Shown one piece after another: positions 22,426 to 31,080 of a stretch of DNA of 34,923 nt. A program made the position numbers and the translations under genes. Location of the stretch: positions 1 to 34,923 of the forward strand of contig NZ_JAQSDY010000014.1 in NCBI RefSeq assembly GCF_029946145.1, written 5' to 3'. The notes under the pieces are model-generated. The model had not been told where the DNA came from. It searched no databases and was given only the letters and a program-made list of their open reading frames with translations. Each line of letters opens with the position of its first letter. Position 1 is the stretch's first letter. This stretch comes from Brevundimonas sp. GTDB lineage: Bacteria > Pseudomonadota > Alphaproteobacteria > Caulobacterales > Caulobacteraceae.

Positions 22426-23550
22426 ATGCGCCGTTACGACTACCTCGTGATCGGTTCGGGAATCGCCGGCGCCTCCATCGCCTGCGAACTGGCTGACCCG
22501 GCCAGCGTGCTCGTTGTGGAACGGGAGGCAAGCCACGGCTATCACACCACCGGGCGCTCGGCGGCGATGTTCATCGAATCCTACGGCAACGCCTGGATAA
22601 GGCGACTAACCGGGGCCAGCCGCGCCTTCTTCGACGCCCCGCCCGACGGCTTCTGCGACCATCCGCTGCTCAGGCGCCGCGGCTGTCTCAACATCGCCAC
22701 GCGCGATCAGCTTCCCGCTCTCGACGCCCTGGCCGCCGACATCGTCGCCGAGGGAAGCGGGATGCGTGAGATCAGCGGCGAGGCGGCGCGGGCCATGGTC
22801 CCGATCCTGCGCCCGGATGTGATCGCAGCGGTGTTCGAGCCCGGTTCCAGCGATATCGACACCCATGGCCTGCACGCCGGCTATCTCCGCATGGCCCGGT
22901 CCAGAGGGGTCGATCTGCGGCTGAACGCCGGCGTCGAACGGATTGAACGCCGTGGGACAGGGTGGCGGATCGCGCTGGCCGGCGGAGATGCGGTCGAAGC
23001 CCGGGTGATCGTCAACGCTGCCGGCGCGTGGTCCGATGCGATCGCCGAACTGGCCGGCGTCCGACGCGTGGGGCTGGAGCCCCGGCGGCGGACGGTGATC
23101 CTGATCGACCCGCCGGCCGGACTGGCCATCGAAACATGGCCCACGGTGATCGACGTCGACGAGCAGTTCTACTTCAAGCCGGAGTCGGGCCGCCTGCTCG
23201 CCTCCCCCGCCGACGAGACCCCGTCCGCTCCCGTGGACGCCGCGCCCGAGGAACTCGATATCGCCATCTGCGTCGATCGCATCGAGGCGGCGACCACCCT
23301 CTCCATAAGTCATCTGCGGCGCTCCTGGGCCGGGCTGCGGACCTTCGCCCCAGACCGGACGCCCGTCATTGGCTACGATCCGGATATGGCCGGCTTCTTC
23401 TGGTTCGCCGGCCAGGGCGGCTACGGCATGCAGACCGCCCCCGCCGCGGCCCGCCTAGGGGCCGCCCTGGCGCTGAAGCGCGAGATCCCGTCCGACCTCG
23501 GAGAACGCGGTCTCGGACCTGCGCCCTTCTCTCCCTCAAGGTGGTGGTGA
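22426..23550 (+). CDS. FAD-dependent D-amino-acid dehydrogenase, DauA (D-arginine dehydrogenase)-like
   Basis: A 374-residue DAO-family flavoprotein with AGGAGG five bases before the ATG. The FAD-binding motif IGSGIAGASIACELA is at residues 8-22. Diagnostic stretches closely match Pseudomonas DauA as I know it: 'HGYHTTGRSAAMFIESYG', 'ASRAFFDAPPDGFCDHPLL', 'SSDIDTHGLHAGYLR', 'DEQFYFKPESGRLLASPADE' and 'WFAGQGGYGMQTAPA'. The reaction is oxidation of a D-amino acid (D-Arg/D-Lys in DauA) to the 2-oxo acid, with electrons going to a quinone or other acceptor rather than oxygen. The partner enzyme DauB is not nearby. Substrate is inferred. Confidence 0.85.
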   Translation: MRRYDYLVIGSGIAGASIACELADPASVLVVEREASHGYHTTGRSAAMFIESYGNAWIRRLTGASRAFFDAPPDGFCDHPLLRRRGCLNIATRDQLPALDALAADIVAEGSGMREISGEAARAMVPILRPDVIAAVFEPGSSDIDTHGLHAGYLRMARSRGVDLRLNAGVERIERRGTGWRIALAGGDAVEARVIVNAAGAWSDAIAELAGVRRVGLEPRRRTVILIDPPAGLAIETWPTVIDVDEQFYFKPESGRLLASPADETPSAPVDAAPEELDIAICVDRIEAATTLSISHLRRSWAGLRTFAPDRTPVIGYDPDMAGFFWFAGQGGYGMQTAPAAARLGAALALKREIPSDLGERGLGPAPFSPSRWW

Positions 23551-23559
23551 GCCGGTCGG

Positions 23560-24957
23560 TCAGGCGGCGGCGAAAATCTTGCCCGGGTTCATCAAACCGT
23601 CCGGGTCCAACGCCTGCTTCACCGCCCGCATCAGACCCACCGCGCCACCGAGTTCGTCGATGAGCGCGCCCTGTTTACCCAGACCGACGCCGTGCTCGCC
23701 CGTGCAGGTGCCGTCCATGGCCAGAGCACGCTGAACCAGCCGCGCATCGAAGGCGGCGGCGGCGGCCATCTCGGCGGGGTCGTCCAGGTTCAACAGCAGG
23801 ATGGCGTGGAAATTGCCGTCGCCGACGTGGCCCAGCATCGTGCCCGGAAAGGGTGCGCTGTCCAGGTCCGCCCGGGTTTCGGTGACGCATTGCGCCAACC
23901 GGCTGATCGGCACGCAGACATCCGTCGACCAGGGCACGGCCCCGGGCCGCAGCGACAGGGCGGCGAACCCCGCCTGATGGCGTGCCTTCCACAACCGGTC
24001 GCGCGCCTCCGGCTCGGTCTCCCAACGGAAGTCGGACCCCCCGTTTGCCGTCGCCAGCTCACCAACAGCCTCAGCCTGGCTCCTGACGGCGTCCGGCCCG
24101 CCATGGAACTCAAGAAACAGGCTGTCTGCGACCGTATAGTCGAGGCCGAAGGCCCGGTTGACCGCTCCCATCTGGATCGCGTCCAGATATTCGGCGCGGG
24201 CGGGCGTCAGCCCCGACTGCAACGCCTCGATCACGGTAGTCACGGCCGCTTCCGCCGAAGGAAAGGCGCAGACTGCAGCCGCCATGGCCTCCGGGACCGG
24301 ATGCAGGCGCAGGGTGACCTCGGTCGTCACGCCCAGCGTCCCCTCCGAGCCGACGAACAGATGGGTGAGGTCGTAGCCGGCCGAGGACTTGCGCGCACGA
24401 CCGGCCGTGCGGAGGATCTCCCCCGCGGCGGTGACTACCGTCAGGGCCATGACATTCTCGCGCATGCCGCCGTAGCGGACCGTGGTGGTTCCCGAGGCTC
24501 GCGTCGCCGCCATGCCGCCCAAGGTCGCGTCCGCCCCCGGATCGACCGGGAAGAACAGCCCGGTGTCGCGCAAGTGGGCGTTCAGCGCCGTGCGGGTCAC
24601 GCCCGCCTCCACGGTGCAGTCGAAATCCTCGGCGCTCACCCGAAGCACCCGGTTCATGCGCGACAGATCGAGGGTCACGCCACCGCCGACGGCGCCCACA
24701 TGGCACTCCAGCGAGGTGCCCGCGCCGAAGGGAACCACCGGCGTACGGTAGTCGGCGCAGGCGCGCACGACGGCGGCGACCTCCTCCGTCGTCCCGGGAA
24801 AGGCCACGGCCTGGGGCGGCAGGTTGGGATGGCGCATGCCGCCGCCGCCATGATGACCGCACACCGTGGCGTTGACGGTGAAATGCTCGCCCAGCAGATC
24901 GGCCAGGCGGCGGATCAGCCCTTCGGGCAGCGGCGCGTGGGGGGCGGATTGGGTCAT
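23560..24957 (-). CDS. FAD-linked D-2-hydroxyacid dehydrogenase (D-lactate dehydrogenase/GlcD family)
   Basis: A 465-residue soluble flavoprotein. The N-terminal PCMH FAD-binding domain contains 'TPVVPFGAGTSLECHVGAVG', 'FFPVDPGADATLGGMAATRA' and 'GRARKSSAGYDLTHLFVGSE'. The C-terminal FAD-oxidase cap has 'GTMLGHVGDGNFHAILLLN', 'GTCTGEHGVGLGKQGAL' and the ending 'ALDPDGLMNPGKIF', typical of D-lactate dehydrogenase (cytochrome) and glycolate oxidase GlcD. It oxidises a D-2-hydroxyacid to the 2-oxoacid. Its ATG overlaps the stop of the TPP-enzyme gene by four bases (ATGA), so the two are translationally coupled and probably act on the same substrate chain. It converges with the DauA-like gene, nine bases apart. 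Confidence 0.9.
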   Translation of the reverse strand: MTQSAPHAPLPEGLIRRLADLLGEHFTVNATVCGHHGGGGMRHPNLPPQAVAFPGTTEEVAAVVRACADYRTPVVPFGAGTSLECHVGAVGGGVTLDLSRMNRVLRVSAEDFDCTVEAGVTRTALNAHLRDTGLFFPVDPGADATLGGMAATRASGTTTVRYGGMRENVMALTVVTAAGEILRTAGRARKSSAGYDLTHLFVGSEGTLGVTTEVTLRLHPVPEAMAAAVCAFPSAEAAVTTVIEALQSGLTPARAEYLDAIQMGAVNRAFGLDYTVADSLFLEFHGGPDAVRSQAEAVGELATANGGSDFRWETEPEARDRLWKARHQAGFAALSLRPGAVPWSTDVCVPISRLAQCVTETRADLDSAPFPGTMLGHVGDGNFHAILLLNLDDPAEMAAAAAFDARLVQRALAMDGTCTGEHGVGLGKQGALIDELGGAVGLMRAVKQALDPDGLMNPGKIFAAA

Positions 24958-26510
24958 CGGAACATCGCCTCGATCAGATGGGGACCCGGCGTCGCATTGG
25001 CCCGGTTGAGCGCCGCGGCGAGTTCGCCGGCCGTGCGCACCCGGGTGGCGGGCACGCCGAAGCCCGCCGCGAGCGCCGTGAAGTCGATCGCGGGCCGGGT
25101 CAGGTCGAACAGGGCCCGGGCGGCGGGGCCGCCGGACGGAGCCCCGGCTCGCGCCAGCTCCAGTTCGAGGATGGCGTAGGAGCCGTTGTTGAGAATGACA
25201 TTGGTGACGTCGAGGCTTTCGCGGGCCTGGGTCCACAACGCTTGGACGGTGAACAGGGCGCTGCCGTCGGCCTGCAGAGCGATCACCCGGCGGCCGGGAC
25301 AGGCGAGCGCCGCCCCGGTCGCCAGCGGCAAACCCTGCCCGATGGCGCCGCCGGTCAGCGACAGCCAGTCGTGCGGCGCCGCGCCGGCCGCGAAGTCATA
25401 GGCGTAGAAGCCGAGCGAGATCGACTCGTCGCAGACAATGGCCTGGTCGGGCAGGGTCGCCGCGACCACCCGGGCCAGCAAATCGGCGTCCAGGGCGCGC
25501 TCATGGTCGGCTTCGGCGAACCCCGGGGCGAGGACCGCCGGCCCGGTGGCCAGCTCGCCCGCCGGGCCCGCCACGGCCTCGGCCAGGGCGATCAGCGCGG
25601 ACGTCGGGTCCTCGCCCGGCTCGACCAGGGTCAGGAAGCGGGCGTCCTCCGCCGTCGGCCGGGTCGGGCGTCCAGGCAGGGCGAAGAAGGCCACCGGCGC
25701 GGGTGCCCCGGCCAGAATCACCGTGCCGACCGTCCCGAGGAGGCCGGCGCTCATTTCGATCAGATAAGGAATGCGAGGCAGGGCTGACCGGCCCCGGCCG
25801 CGCTCGATCCGTGCCGGGAAGGTCTCGGTCAGGACCAGCGCGCCGGTGGCGGCGCCGATCCGCGACGCCGCGGCGCAGGCCTCGGCCCCCAGCCGACGGC
25901 CGCCGAGAAGAAGGGCGCAGCCGGGCCTTCTCAGGGCGGCCGCGATCTCGTCGATGCGCCGGTCCCAAGTCGGCGAAGACGACGCCTGCGGCTCGGGCGC
26001 GGCCGGGGCCGCCGTCTCGTCGGACCAGGCGACGTCGGCCGGGATGATCAGCGCCGCCGGCCCGGACCGGACCGCCGCCGTCACTGCCCGGGCGGCCAGA
26101 TCGATCGCCTGGGCGGGCGTCTCCGCCGTCTCGAGCCAGCGGCTGACCGGCCGCGCCAGGGCCTCGATGTTGCTTTGCAGCGGGGCGTCGTTCTTGCGGT
26201 GGTAGGTGGCGTGATCTCCGATCAGGCTGACGATCGGGGTGCGGGCGCGAAAGGCGTTGTGCAGGTTGGCGGCGCCATTGCTTAGCCCGGGTCCCAGATG
26301 CAGCAGGGTCAGGGCTGGTGCGCCGCGCATGCGACCGTAGCCGTCCGCGGCGCCGGTGACCACGCCCTCGAACAGGCCGAGCACCGGGCGGATGCGCGGC
26401 ACGCGGTCAAGCGCGGCGACCAGGTGCATTTCCGAGGTTCCCGGATTGGCGAAACAGACATCGACGCCCCGGTCTGCGAAGGTCTCCAGCATCCGTACGG
26501 CGGTTTCCAT
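24954..26510 (-). CDS. Thiamine-diphosphate-dependent 2-oxoacid enzyme (acetolactate synthase/benzoylformate decarboxylase-like)
   Basis: A 518-residue TPP enzyme. The Pyr domain has 'DVCFANPGTSEMHLVAALDR' and the activating Glu in 'GLFEGVVTGAADGYGRMRG', followed by 'LLHLGPGLSNGAANLHNAFR'. The PP domain has 'SLTGGAIGQGLPLATGAALA', the Mg/TPP motif 'ALQADGSALFTVQALWTQAR' to 'NVILNNGSYAI', and 'PGPHLIEAMFR' at the end. Relatives are routinely named acetolactate synthase large subunit. No small subunit lies near, and the neighbours (hydroxyacid dehydrogenase, aldehyde dehydrogenase) fit a 2-oxoacid decarboxylase of the MdlC type better. Start 26510 is preceded by a distant GGAG. It is divergent from the Crp-type regulator. 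Confidence 0.85.
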   Translation of the reverse strand: METAVRMLETFADRGVDVCFANPGTSEMHLVAALDRVPRIRPVLGLFEGVVTGAADGYGRMRGAPALTLLHLGPGLSNGAANLHNAFRARTPIVSLIGDHATYHRKNDAPLQSNIEALARPVSRWLETAETPAQAIDLAARAVTAAVRSGPAALIIPADVAWSDETAAPAAPEPQASSSPTWDRRIDEIAAALRRPGCALLLGGRRLGAEACAAASRIGAATGALVLTETFPARIERGRGRSALPRIPYLIEMSAGLLGTVGTVILAGAPAPVAFFALPGRPTRPTAEDARFLTLVEPGEDPTSALIALAEAVAGPAGELATGPAVLAPGFAEADHERALDADLLARVVAATLPDQAIVCDESISLGFYAYDFAAGAAPHDWLSLTGGAIGQGLPLATGAALACPGRRVIALQADGSALFTVQALWTQARESLDVTNVILNNGSYAILELELARAGAPSGGPAARALFDLTRPAIDFTALAAGFGVPATRVRTAGELAAALNRANATPGPHLIEAMFR

Positions 26511-26590
26511 GACGCGCTCCGCTCCCGCCGGCCGGGACTCGACCGGCAAGCTGTTTCCAGGCGAGGCTAGGCGCGTCCTCGAGCAAAGAT

Positions 26591-26606
26591 TGTCGCGTTC
26601 CTGACA
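26591..26606. promoter_or_regulatory. Candidate Crp/Fnr-type operator
   Basis: TGTC-N8-GACA, a perfect dyad with Crp-like 16-base geometry, in the 118-base gap between the divergent TPP-enzyme gene and the Crp-type gene, 22 bases before the latter's start. It could serve autoregulation and control of the catabolic pair. The half-sites are only four bases, so the call is weak. Confidence 0.35.
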
Positions 26607-26628
26607 TTCCAGAGGTACAGAGAGTCGC

Positions 26629-27330
26629 ATGGAGATCGCCGCCGCCAGCCGCATTCTCGGGTCTGACGCGTGGCTGGGGGCCTTGCCGTCGGACACTCGC
26701 GCGGCGCTGTTGGGGGCCGCCCGTATCCGGGCCGTCGACAACGGCGCCGCCGTCTATCGCGCGGGCGATCCGGGCGATGGTCTCCATGCGGTGCTCGAAG
26801 GGGAAATCCGGCTGATCGGACATTCCGAGGCCGGGCGCCGCCTCGTCTATCTGATCCTGCGACCGGGCGACTGGTTCGGGGAGATGTCGGTGCTGGACGG
26901 CAAGCCCCGCTTTCACGATGCGATCGCCTTCGGCCCCTCCGTCGTCCTGCATGTCGATTCGATTCGGATCGATCTCATCGCGGCCGCGCATCCACGTTTC
27001 GACCGCGCCCTAGGGGCGCTGACCTGCCAGCACCAGCGCGCCGCCCTGGCCTTCGTGGAGCACGCCCTGACCGCCTCGACCGAGGCCCGTCTGGCCTTCA
27101 TCCTGACCGAGATGGCGGGTCGCCACGGACGCCCTGTCGGAAGCGGGGTCGAGATCGATCTGCGGCTGAGCCAGGAGGATCTCGCGGCCCTGGTCGGAGT
27201 CTCGCGCCAGAGCCTGGCCGCGCTGCTGGGACGGTTGCGCCGGGAGCGGGTGATTGAAACCCGCTACGCCCGCCTCGTCGTTCTCGATCTCGAAACGCTC
27301 CAGCAGAAATGCGGGCGGTCGCGGTCCTAG
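26629..27330 (+). CDS. Crp/Fnr-family transcription regulator
   Basis: A 233-residue regulator. The cyclic-nucleotide-binding beta-roll spans about residues 20-135 ([40 protein letters not shown]), followed by the dimer helix and a C-terminal winged helix with '[20 protein letters not shown]' and '[19 protein letters not shown]'. There is no N-terminal cysteine cluster, so it is not an oxygen-sensing Fnr. The [11 protein letters not shown] loop lacks the usual RxA(S/T) of cAMP-binding Crp, so the effector is uncertain. It is divergent from the hydroxyacid/oxoacid genes and probably controls them. Its stop codon shares the bases CTAG with the stop of the converging aldehyde dehydrogenase gene. 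Confidence 0.9.
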   Translation: MEIAAASRILGSDAWLGALPSDTRAALLGAARIRAVDNGAAVYRAGDPGDGLHAVLEGEIRLIGHSEAGRRLVYLILRPGDWFGEMSVLDGKPRFHDAIAFGPSVVLHVDSIRIDLIAAAHPRFDRALGALTCQHQRAALAFVEHALTASTEARLAFILTEMAGRHGRPVGSGVEIDLRLSQEDLAALVGVSRQSLAALLGRLRRERVIETRYARLVVLDLETLQQKCGRSRS

Positions 27331-28715
27331 AAGAACGACCGCAACCGACGCAGCTTGCCTTCGGAATGGGGCGGGAACCGCAGTCCGCTGTCGAACCGGA
27401 CCGGGCGGCGCAGCACCGCCTTGGCGTGGGAGAAGGCGTCGAATCCGGCGCGGCCGTGATAGGCGCCCATGCCGCTCGCGCCCACCCCGCCGAACGGCAG
27501 GTCAGGAACGGTCTGCTGCAGGATCACGTCATTGCCGCAGAAGGCCCCGGCGCTGATGTCCCGCTCGACCCGGTCGATCGCGTCGCGGTCGCGACCGAAG
27601 GCGTAGGCGGCCAGCGGCTTGTCCCGCGCCCGGACCATGGCCAGGGCTTCACCCCAGCTGTCGTACGGGATCAGCGGCAGGATCGGGCCGAAGATCTCTT
27701 CCTGCATGACCGGCGCATCGACCGGAACGTCGACCAGCACCGTCGGCTCGATGAACAGGCGTGCCGGATCGGTGCGACCGCCGATCACGACCCGCCCGTC
27801 GCCGAGATAGGCTGAAAGGCGTTCGAAATGACGCCGGTTCAGGATCCGTCCATAGTCGGGGCTGGTCGCCGCGTCGCCGTCATGGAATCGCGCCAGCGCC
27901 GCGCGATAGGCCGCGAGGAACGCGTCTGTCCGGTCGCGCGGGACGAGCACATAGTCCGGCGCGGTGCAGGTCTGACCGGCGTTCAGCGACTTGCCCCAGG
28001 CGATGCGGCGGGCAGCTTCCGCGACGTCGGCGCTGTCGTGCACCAGCGCCGGGCTCTTGCCGCCCAGTTCCAGGATCACGGGCGTCAGGTGTCGGGCGGC
28101 CGCGGCCATCACCAGCCGCCCCACCCGCGCCCCGCCGGTGTAGAGGATGAGGTCGAACCGCTGCTCCAGAAGACGCGCCGCGCCTCCCGCGTCCCCCTGG
28201 ACGACCTGGATGGCCTCCGGATCGAGGTAGCGGGGCAGGAGTTCCTCCAGCAGATCGGCCGTGGCCGGCGCCTGTTCGGAGGGTTTGACGACCGCGGCGC
28301 ACCCGGCGCCGAGCGCGCCGATCAGCGGCGACAGGGTCAGGAGGCAGGGATAGTTCCAGGCCCCCATGATCAGGGCCACGCCGCGCGGCTCCGGCACGAC
28401 CCGGGCCGCGCCCGGGAACAGCGATAACGGCGTACCCACCCTCCGGGGCCGGGCCCAGCGATGAAAGGCCCGGGCCGTCTCCCGGGCCTCGGCCCGGACC
28501 AGCCACGCCTCGGCGGTCAGCGCCTCGGCGCGCGGCTTGCCCAGGTCCCGGGCGAGCGCCCTGACGATGTCCGCTTCATGCCCGTCGATCAGGCGGATCA
28601 GTCCGGCGAGCTGCGCGGAACGCCAGACGGGATCACGCGTCCGACCCTCGTCGAAGGCCGCCCGGGCCATGGCGACGGCGCGGTCATAGCTCCGGTCAGA
28701 AGACGACGCATCCAT
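27327..28715 (-). CDS. Class-3-type NAD(P)-dependent aldehyde dehydrogenase
   Basis: A 462-residue enzyme. The start at 28715 has GAGG seven bases upstream. Short length and motifs mark the ALDH3 / coniferyl-aldehyde group: '[20 protein letters not shown]', '[19 protein letters not shown]', '[20 protein letters not shown]', general-base Glu in '[15 protein letters not shown]', catalytic Cys in '[15 protein letters not shown]', '[15 protein letters not shown]' and the end '[20 protein letters not shown]'. It oxidises an aromatic or long-chain aldehyde to the acid. MdlD, the benzaldehyde dehydrogenase of mandelate degraders, is of this class, which fits the neighbouring hydroxyacid and oxoacid genes. 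Confidence 0.93.
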   Translation of the reverse strand: MDASSSDRSYDRAVAMARAAFDEGRTRDPVWRSAQLAGLIRLIDGHEADIVRALARDLGKPRAEALTAEAWLVRAEARETARAFHRWARPRRVGTPLSLFPGAARVVPEPRGVALIMGAWNYPCLLTLSPLIGALGAGCAAVVKPSEQAPATADLLEELLPRYLDPEAIQVVQGDAGGAARLLEQRFDLILYTGGARVGRLVMAAAARHLTPVILELGGKSPALVHDSADVAEAARRIAWGKSLNAGQTCTAPDYVLVPRDRTDAFLAAYRAALARFHDGDAATSPDYGRILNRRHFERLSAYLGDGRVVIGGRTDPARLFIEPTVLVDVPVDAPVMQEEIFGPILPLIPYDSWGEALAMVRARDKPLAAYAFGRDRDAIDRVERDISAGAFCGNDVILQQTVPDLPFGGVGASGMGAYHGRAGFDAFSHAKAVLRRPVRFDSGLRFPPHSEGKLRRLRSFF

Positions 28716-28899
28716 GGCGAACCTCGTGAAGACAGCCAGCGCGGTCGGGTGAGCGCCTCCCCGCGACGCTTTCGGTCGCACGCAGACGCGAACGACGCCA
28801 TGCGGCGCATCATCGCCGCCCTGCGGTGCCCGGGCCTGCAGGATTGCCCAACGGACGGAAACGCATCATTGACCGCGGGGCCCGCTGCGGAAACCCTTC

Positions 28900-29430
28900 A
28901 TGGCCCACCTATCCACCAAGACTTACGGCGCCGATCGAGGTCTGTCGTGCGCCTTCAGACAATGGGCCGCCGACAGCCATTGCCACCTTCTCCACGGCTA
29001 TTCGCTGGGCTTTCGCTTCACCTTCGCCGCCGAACAGCTCGACCATCGCGGCTGGGTCGTAGACTTCGGCAAGGGCGGCTTCGGCCGTATCCGGGAATGG
29101 CTTCACGCGACTTTCGACCATACGCTTCTGGTCAGCGACGACGACCCTGATCGGGACACCTTCCTGCATCTGGAGACTCTCGGCCTGGCCCAGGCGAGAC
29201 TGGTCCCCGGAACCAGCTGCGAACGCCTGTCGCAGCATGTTCTCGAACACGCCGAAGGCTTGATACGGGAAGCCACCGGCGGGCGCTGCTGGGTCCAAAG
29301 CGTCGAATGTTTCGAGCATGGAGCCAACAGCGCCATCTATGAAAACCCGACAGCCCTGCTCTCAAAGATCGACCTGGAAGTCTACGCACGCCTGTTGGCG
29401 GGCACGTCGATCGACAAGGGCGCGCGCTGA
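28900..29430 (+). CDS. 6-pyruvoyl-tetrahydropterin synthase / QueD-like protein
   Basis: A 176-residue protein of the PTPS/QueD fold. Zinc-type histidines appear in 'SHCHLLHGYSLGFRFTFAAE' (H-x-x-H-G-Y/H) after the opening 'CAFRQWAADSHCH'. The family continues with 'GWVVDFGKGGFGRIREWLHA', 'FDHTLLVSDDDP', and the C-terminal 'SVECFEHGANSAIYEN'. Family members make 6-pyruvoyl- or 6-carboxy-tetrahydropterin; QueD acts in queuosine synthesis. It is longer than a typical QueD (about 120) and lacks a QueC/QueE neighbour, so the substrate is open. No strong RBS is visible before 28900. Confidence 0.8.
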   Translation: MAHLSTKTYGADRGLSCAFRQWAADSHCHLLHGYSLGFRFTFAAEQLDHRGWVVDFGKGGFGRIREWLHATFDHTLLVSDDDPDRDTFLHLETLGLAQARLVPGTSCERLSQHVLEHAEGLIREATGGRCWVQSVECFEHGANSAIYENPTALLSKIDLEVYARLLAGTSIDKGAR

Positions 29431-29517
29431 AATCTCCCAAGCCGCACAGCCAGGCGATAGAGCGGCTGCCTATAGCAGGCGATCACGCCCTTTCATTACG
29501 CCATGTGTGGACGGCTC

Positions 29518-29770
29518 CCCGTTGGCAAGGGTGAAGTGAGGTTCTGCTAAGTCTGGTCGGTGCGGCCATGTGTTCGACCTGTTGGTGCGGTACGCATGAC
29601 CGCTGGCCATAGTGCCTTCCACGAAGATGGGTCCCGACCAAAAGCACGCGCTCGAAGCGCTCTGGCGCAAGTGGGTTTTCCCGCCTTCCGGTATCGACCG
29701 GCTGTCGCATTACATCCTGTTCGCCCTTCCCAAGCTCGTCAGCCGCGGCACTCCCGCCTCAGCCTGATCT
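29518..29770 (-). ncRNA. Candidate bridge/seek RNA region of the IS1111-type element
   Basis: About 250 bases between the transposase stop and the left inverted repeat contain no convincing gene but several hairpins, including stems GCGCT/AGCGC (29648-29660) and CCGGT/ACCGG (29688-29701). In IS110-family elements the non-coding end encodes a structured RNA that pairs with target and donor DNA to guide the recombinase; in the IS1111 group it lies downstream of the gene, as here. RNA boundaries and guide loops are not defined. Confidence 0.45.
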
Positions 29771-30793
29771 CTATGCCGCCAGCGGCTCCCTGTAGCGTTC
29801 GCCGGAGGTCATGATCGCCCAGACCATCCGGGCGGTCTTGTTGGCGAGCGCGACGGCTGCCACCTTCGGCGTTCGTCGCGCGAGCAACTGGACCAGCCAT
29901 GGCCGTCGCGTGCCGTTCCGCACGGCGTAGCGCACGACAGCCAGGGCGCCGACGACCAGCATCTGTCGCAAGTAGCGATCGCCCTGTTTGGTAATGCCGC
30001 CGAGCCGCTCCTTGCCACCGCTAGAGTTCTGTCGTGGGACGAGACCGATCCAGGCCGCCAGATTGCGGCCGGTCTTGAACGCCTTCGGATCGGCGATCGT
30101 ACCTACGAGGGCGCTGGCCAGCAGTGGGCCAACGCCCGGGATCTCCATCAGCCGGCGACCGACCTCGGTCGAGCGGGCATTGGTTCTGATCAGTCGGTCC
30201 CCTTCAAGAATCTGCGCGTTTGAAAGCCGCAGCTGAGCAACCAACATGGTCAGGCAGCCTCGTGCCTCGGACGGAACACGCGGATCGCCCGCATCCTCTA
30301 CGACTTCGATCAGCGTCTGCAGGCCCTGCCGACCGATCGCGGCGGCCATCCCGAACTCCGCCATGTGGCTGCGGATCGCATTGGACACTTGGGTCCGCTG
30401 GCGGATCAGGATCGATCGCGTGCGGTGAAGCACCATTATGCTCTGCTGCTCGGGAGACTTCACTGGCACGAACCTCATGGTCGGCCGGCTGACGGCCTCA
30501 CAGATCGCCTCCGCGTCGGCCATGTCGTTCTTCTGGCGCTTCACGTAGGGCTTCACATAGCTCGGCGGCATCAGCCGTACGTCGTGGCCGAGCCCGCTCA
30601 ACTCGCGCGCCGAGTGATGCGATGTCCCGCAGGCCTCGATCCCGACCAAGCATGGCCCCAGCTTGCCGAAGAACTTCAGAAGCCGCGCTCTCGTCAGCTT
30701 CTGTCGAATGACTACGCCGCCTTCAGCGTCGATGCCGTGCACCTGAAACACCGACTTCGCGATGTCCAATCCAATCGTGACTACCTGTCCCAT
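29771..30793 (-). CDS. IS110/IS1111-family transposase (DEDD recombinase)
   Basis: A 340-residue transposase, full length for the family. The N-terminal RuvC-like DEDD domain shows Asp10 (TIGLDIAKSVFQVHG), Glu53 (CLVGIEACG), and Asp90/Asp93 in VKRQKNDMADAEAICEAVSR. After a coiled-coil linker the C-terminal Tnp_20 domain has 'LMEIPGVGPLLASALVG' and 'LAAWIGLVPRQNSSGGKERL', whose serine is the proposed nucleophile. All catalytic residues are present and the frame is open, so the element may be active. It cuts and rejoins DNA guided by an RNA from the element end. Confidence 0.95.
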   Translation of the reverse strand: MGQVVTIGLDIAKSVFQVHGIDAEGGVVIRQKLTRARLLKFFGKLGPCLVGIEACGTSHHSARELSGLGHDVRLMPPSYVKPYVKRQKNDMADAEAICEAVSRPTMRFVPVKSPEQQSIMVLHRTRSILIRQRTQVSNAIRSHMAEFGMAAAIGRQGLQTLIEVVEDAGDPRVPSEARGCLTMLVAQLRLSNAQILEGDRLIRTNARSTEVGRRLMEIPGVGPLLASALVGTIADPKAFKTGRNLAAWIGLVPRQNSSGGKERLGGITKQGDRYLRQMLVVGALAVVRYAVRNGTRRPWLVQLLARRTPKVAAVALANKTARMVWAIMTSGERYREPLAA

Positions 30794-30913
30794 GGCTCTC
30801 CTCCAGCTCTGACCGGAAGCTGACGCTGCCGGTGGGTTGGAGAGCCGTCCACAGCATCAAGAGCGGACATTGGCAGACTTCCGGGAAGCCGACGCTCATG
30901 CTCGCAACTGCTT

Positions 30914-31078
30914 TCAGCCGCGAAACCGAAGCGCGTTCAGCAGCAGGAAGAAGGCGGGCGAGGCGTGGCGGCGGCTAGGGTAGTAAAGGTGATACCCTGG
31001 GAACGACGGCCACCAGTCGTCGAGCGTCCGGATGAGCTCCCCGGAGGCATTGTGGGGCGTGACGATATCCTCGGGCAT
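30914..31078 (-). pseudogene. LysR-family regulator, C-terminal scrap
   Basis: About 54 codons ending at 30914 read MPEDIVTPHNASGELIRTLD then WWPSFPGYHLYYPSRRHASP then AFFLLLNALRFRG. This matches the last part of the effector domain of LysR regulators of the common 'PPFPGYHLYYPSRRQ' group. A stop codon lies in frame six codons upstream of the Met, and no DNA-binding domain is nearby, so only the tail survives. It begins 60 bases beyond the IS element end. Confidence 0.8.
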
Positions 31079-31080
31079 GT

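Larger units (their letters stand above)
29506..30853 (-). mobile_element. IS110-family insertion sequence, IS1111 type, about 1.35 kb
   Basis: One intact transposase gene (29771-30793) flanked by short subterminal inverted repeats TGTGGACGGCTC at 29506-29517 and its complement at 30842-30853. Presence of such repeats and a long non-coding end downstream of the transposase are features of the IS1111 subgroup. No target duplication is seen, as expected for this family. A truncated LysR gene lies just beyond its right end. Exact element tips may be a few bases outside the repeats. Confidence 0.75.
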
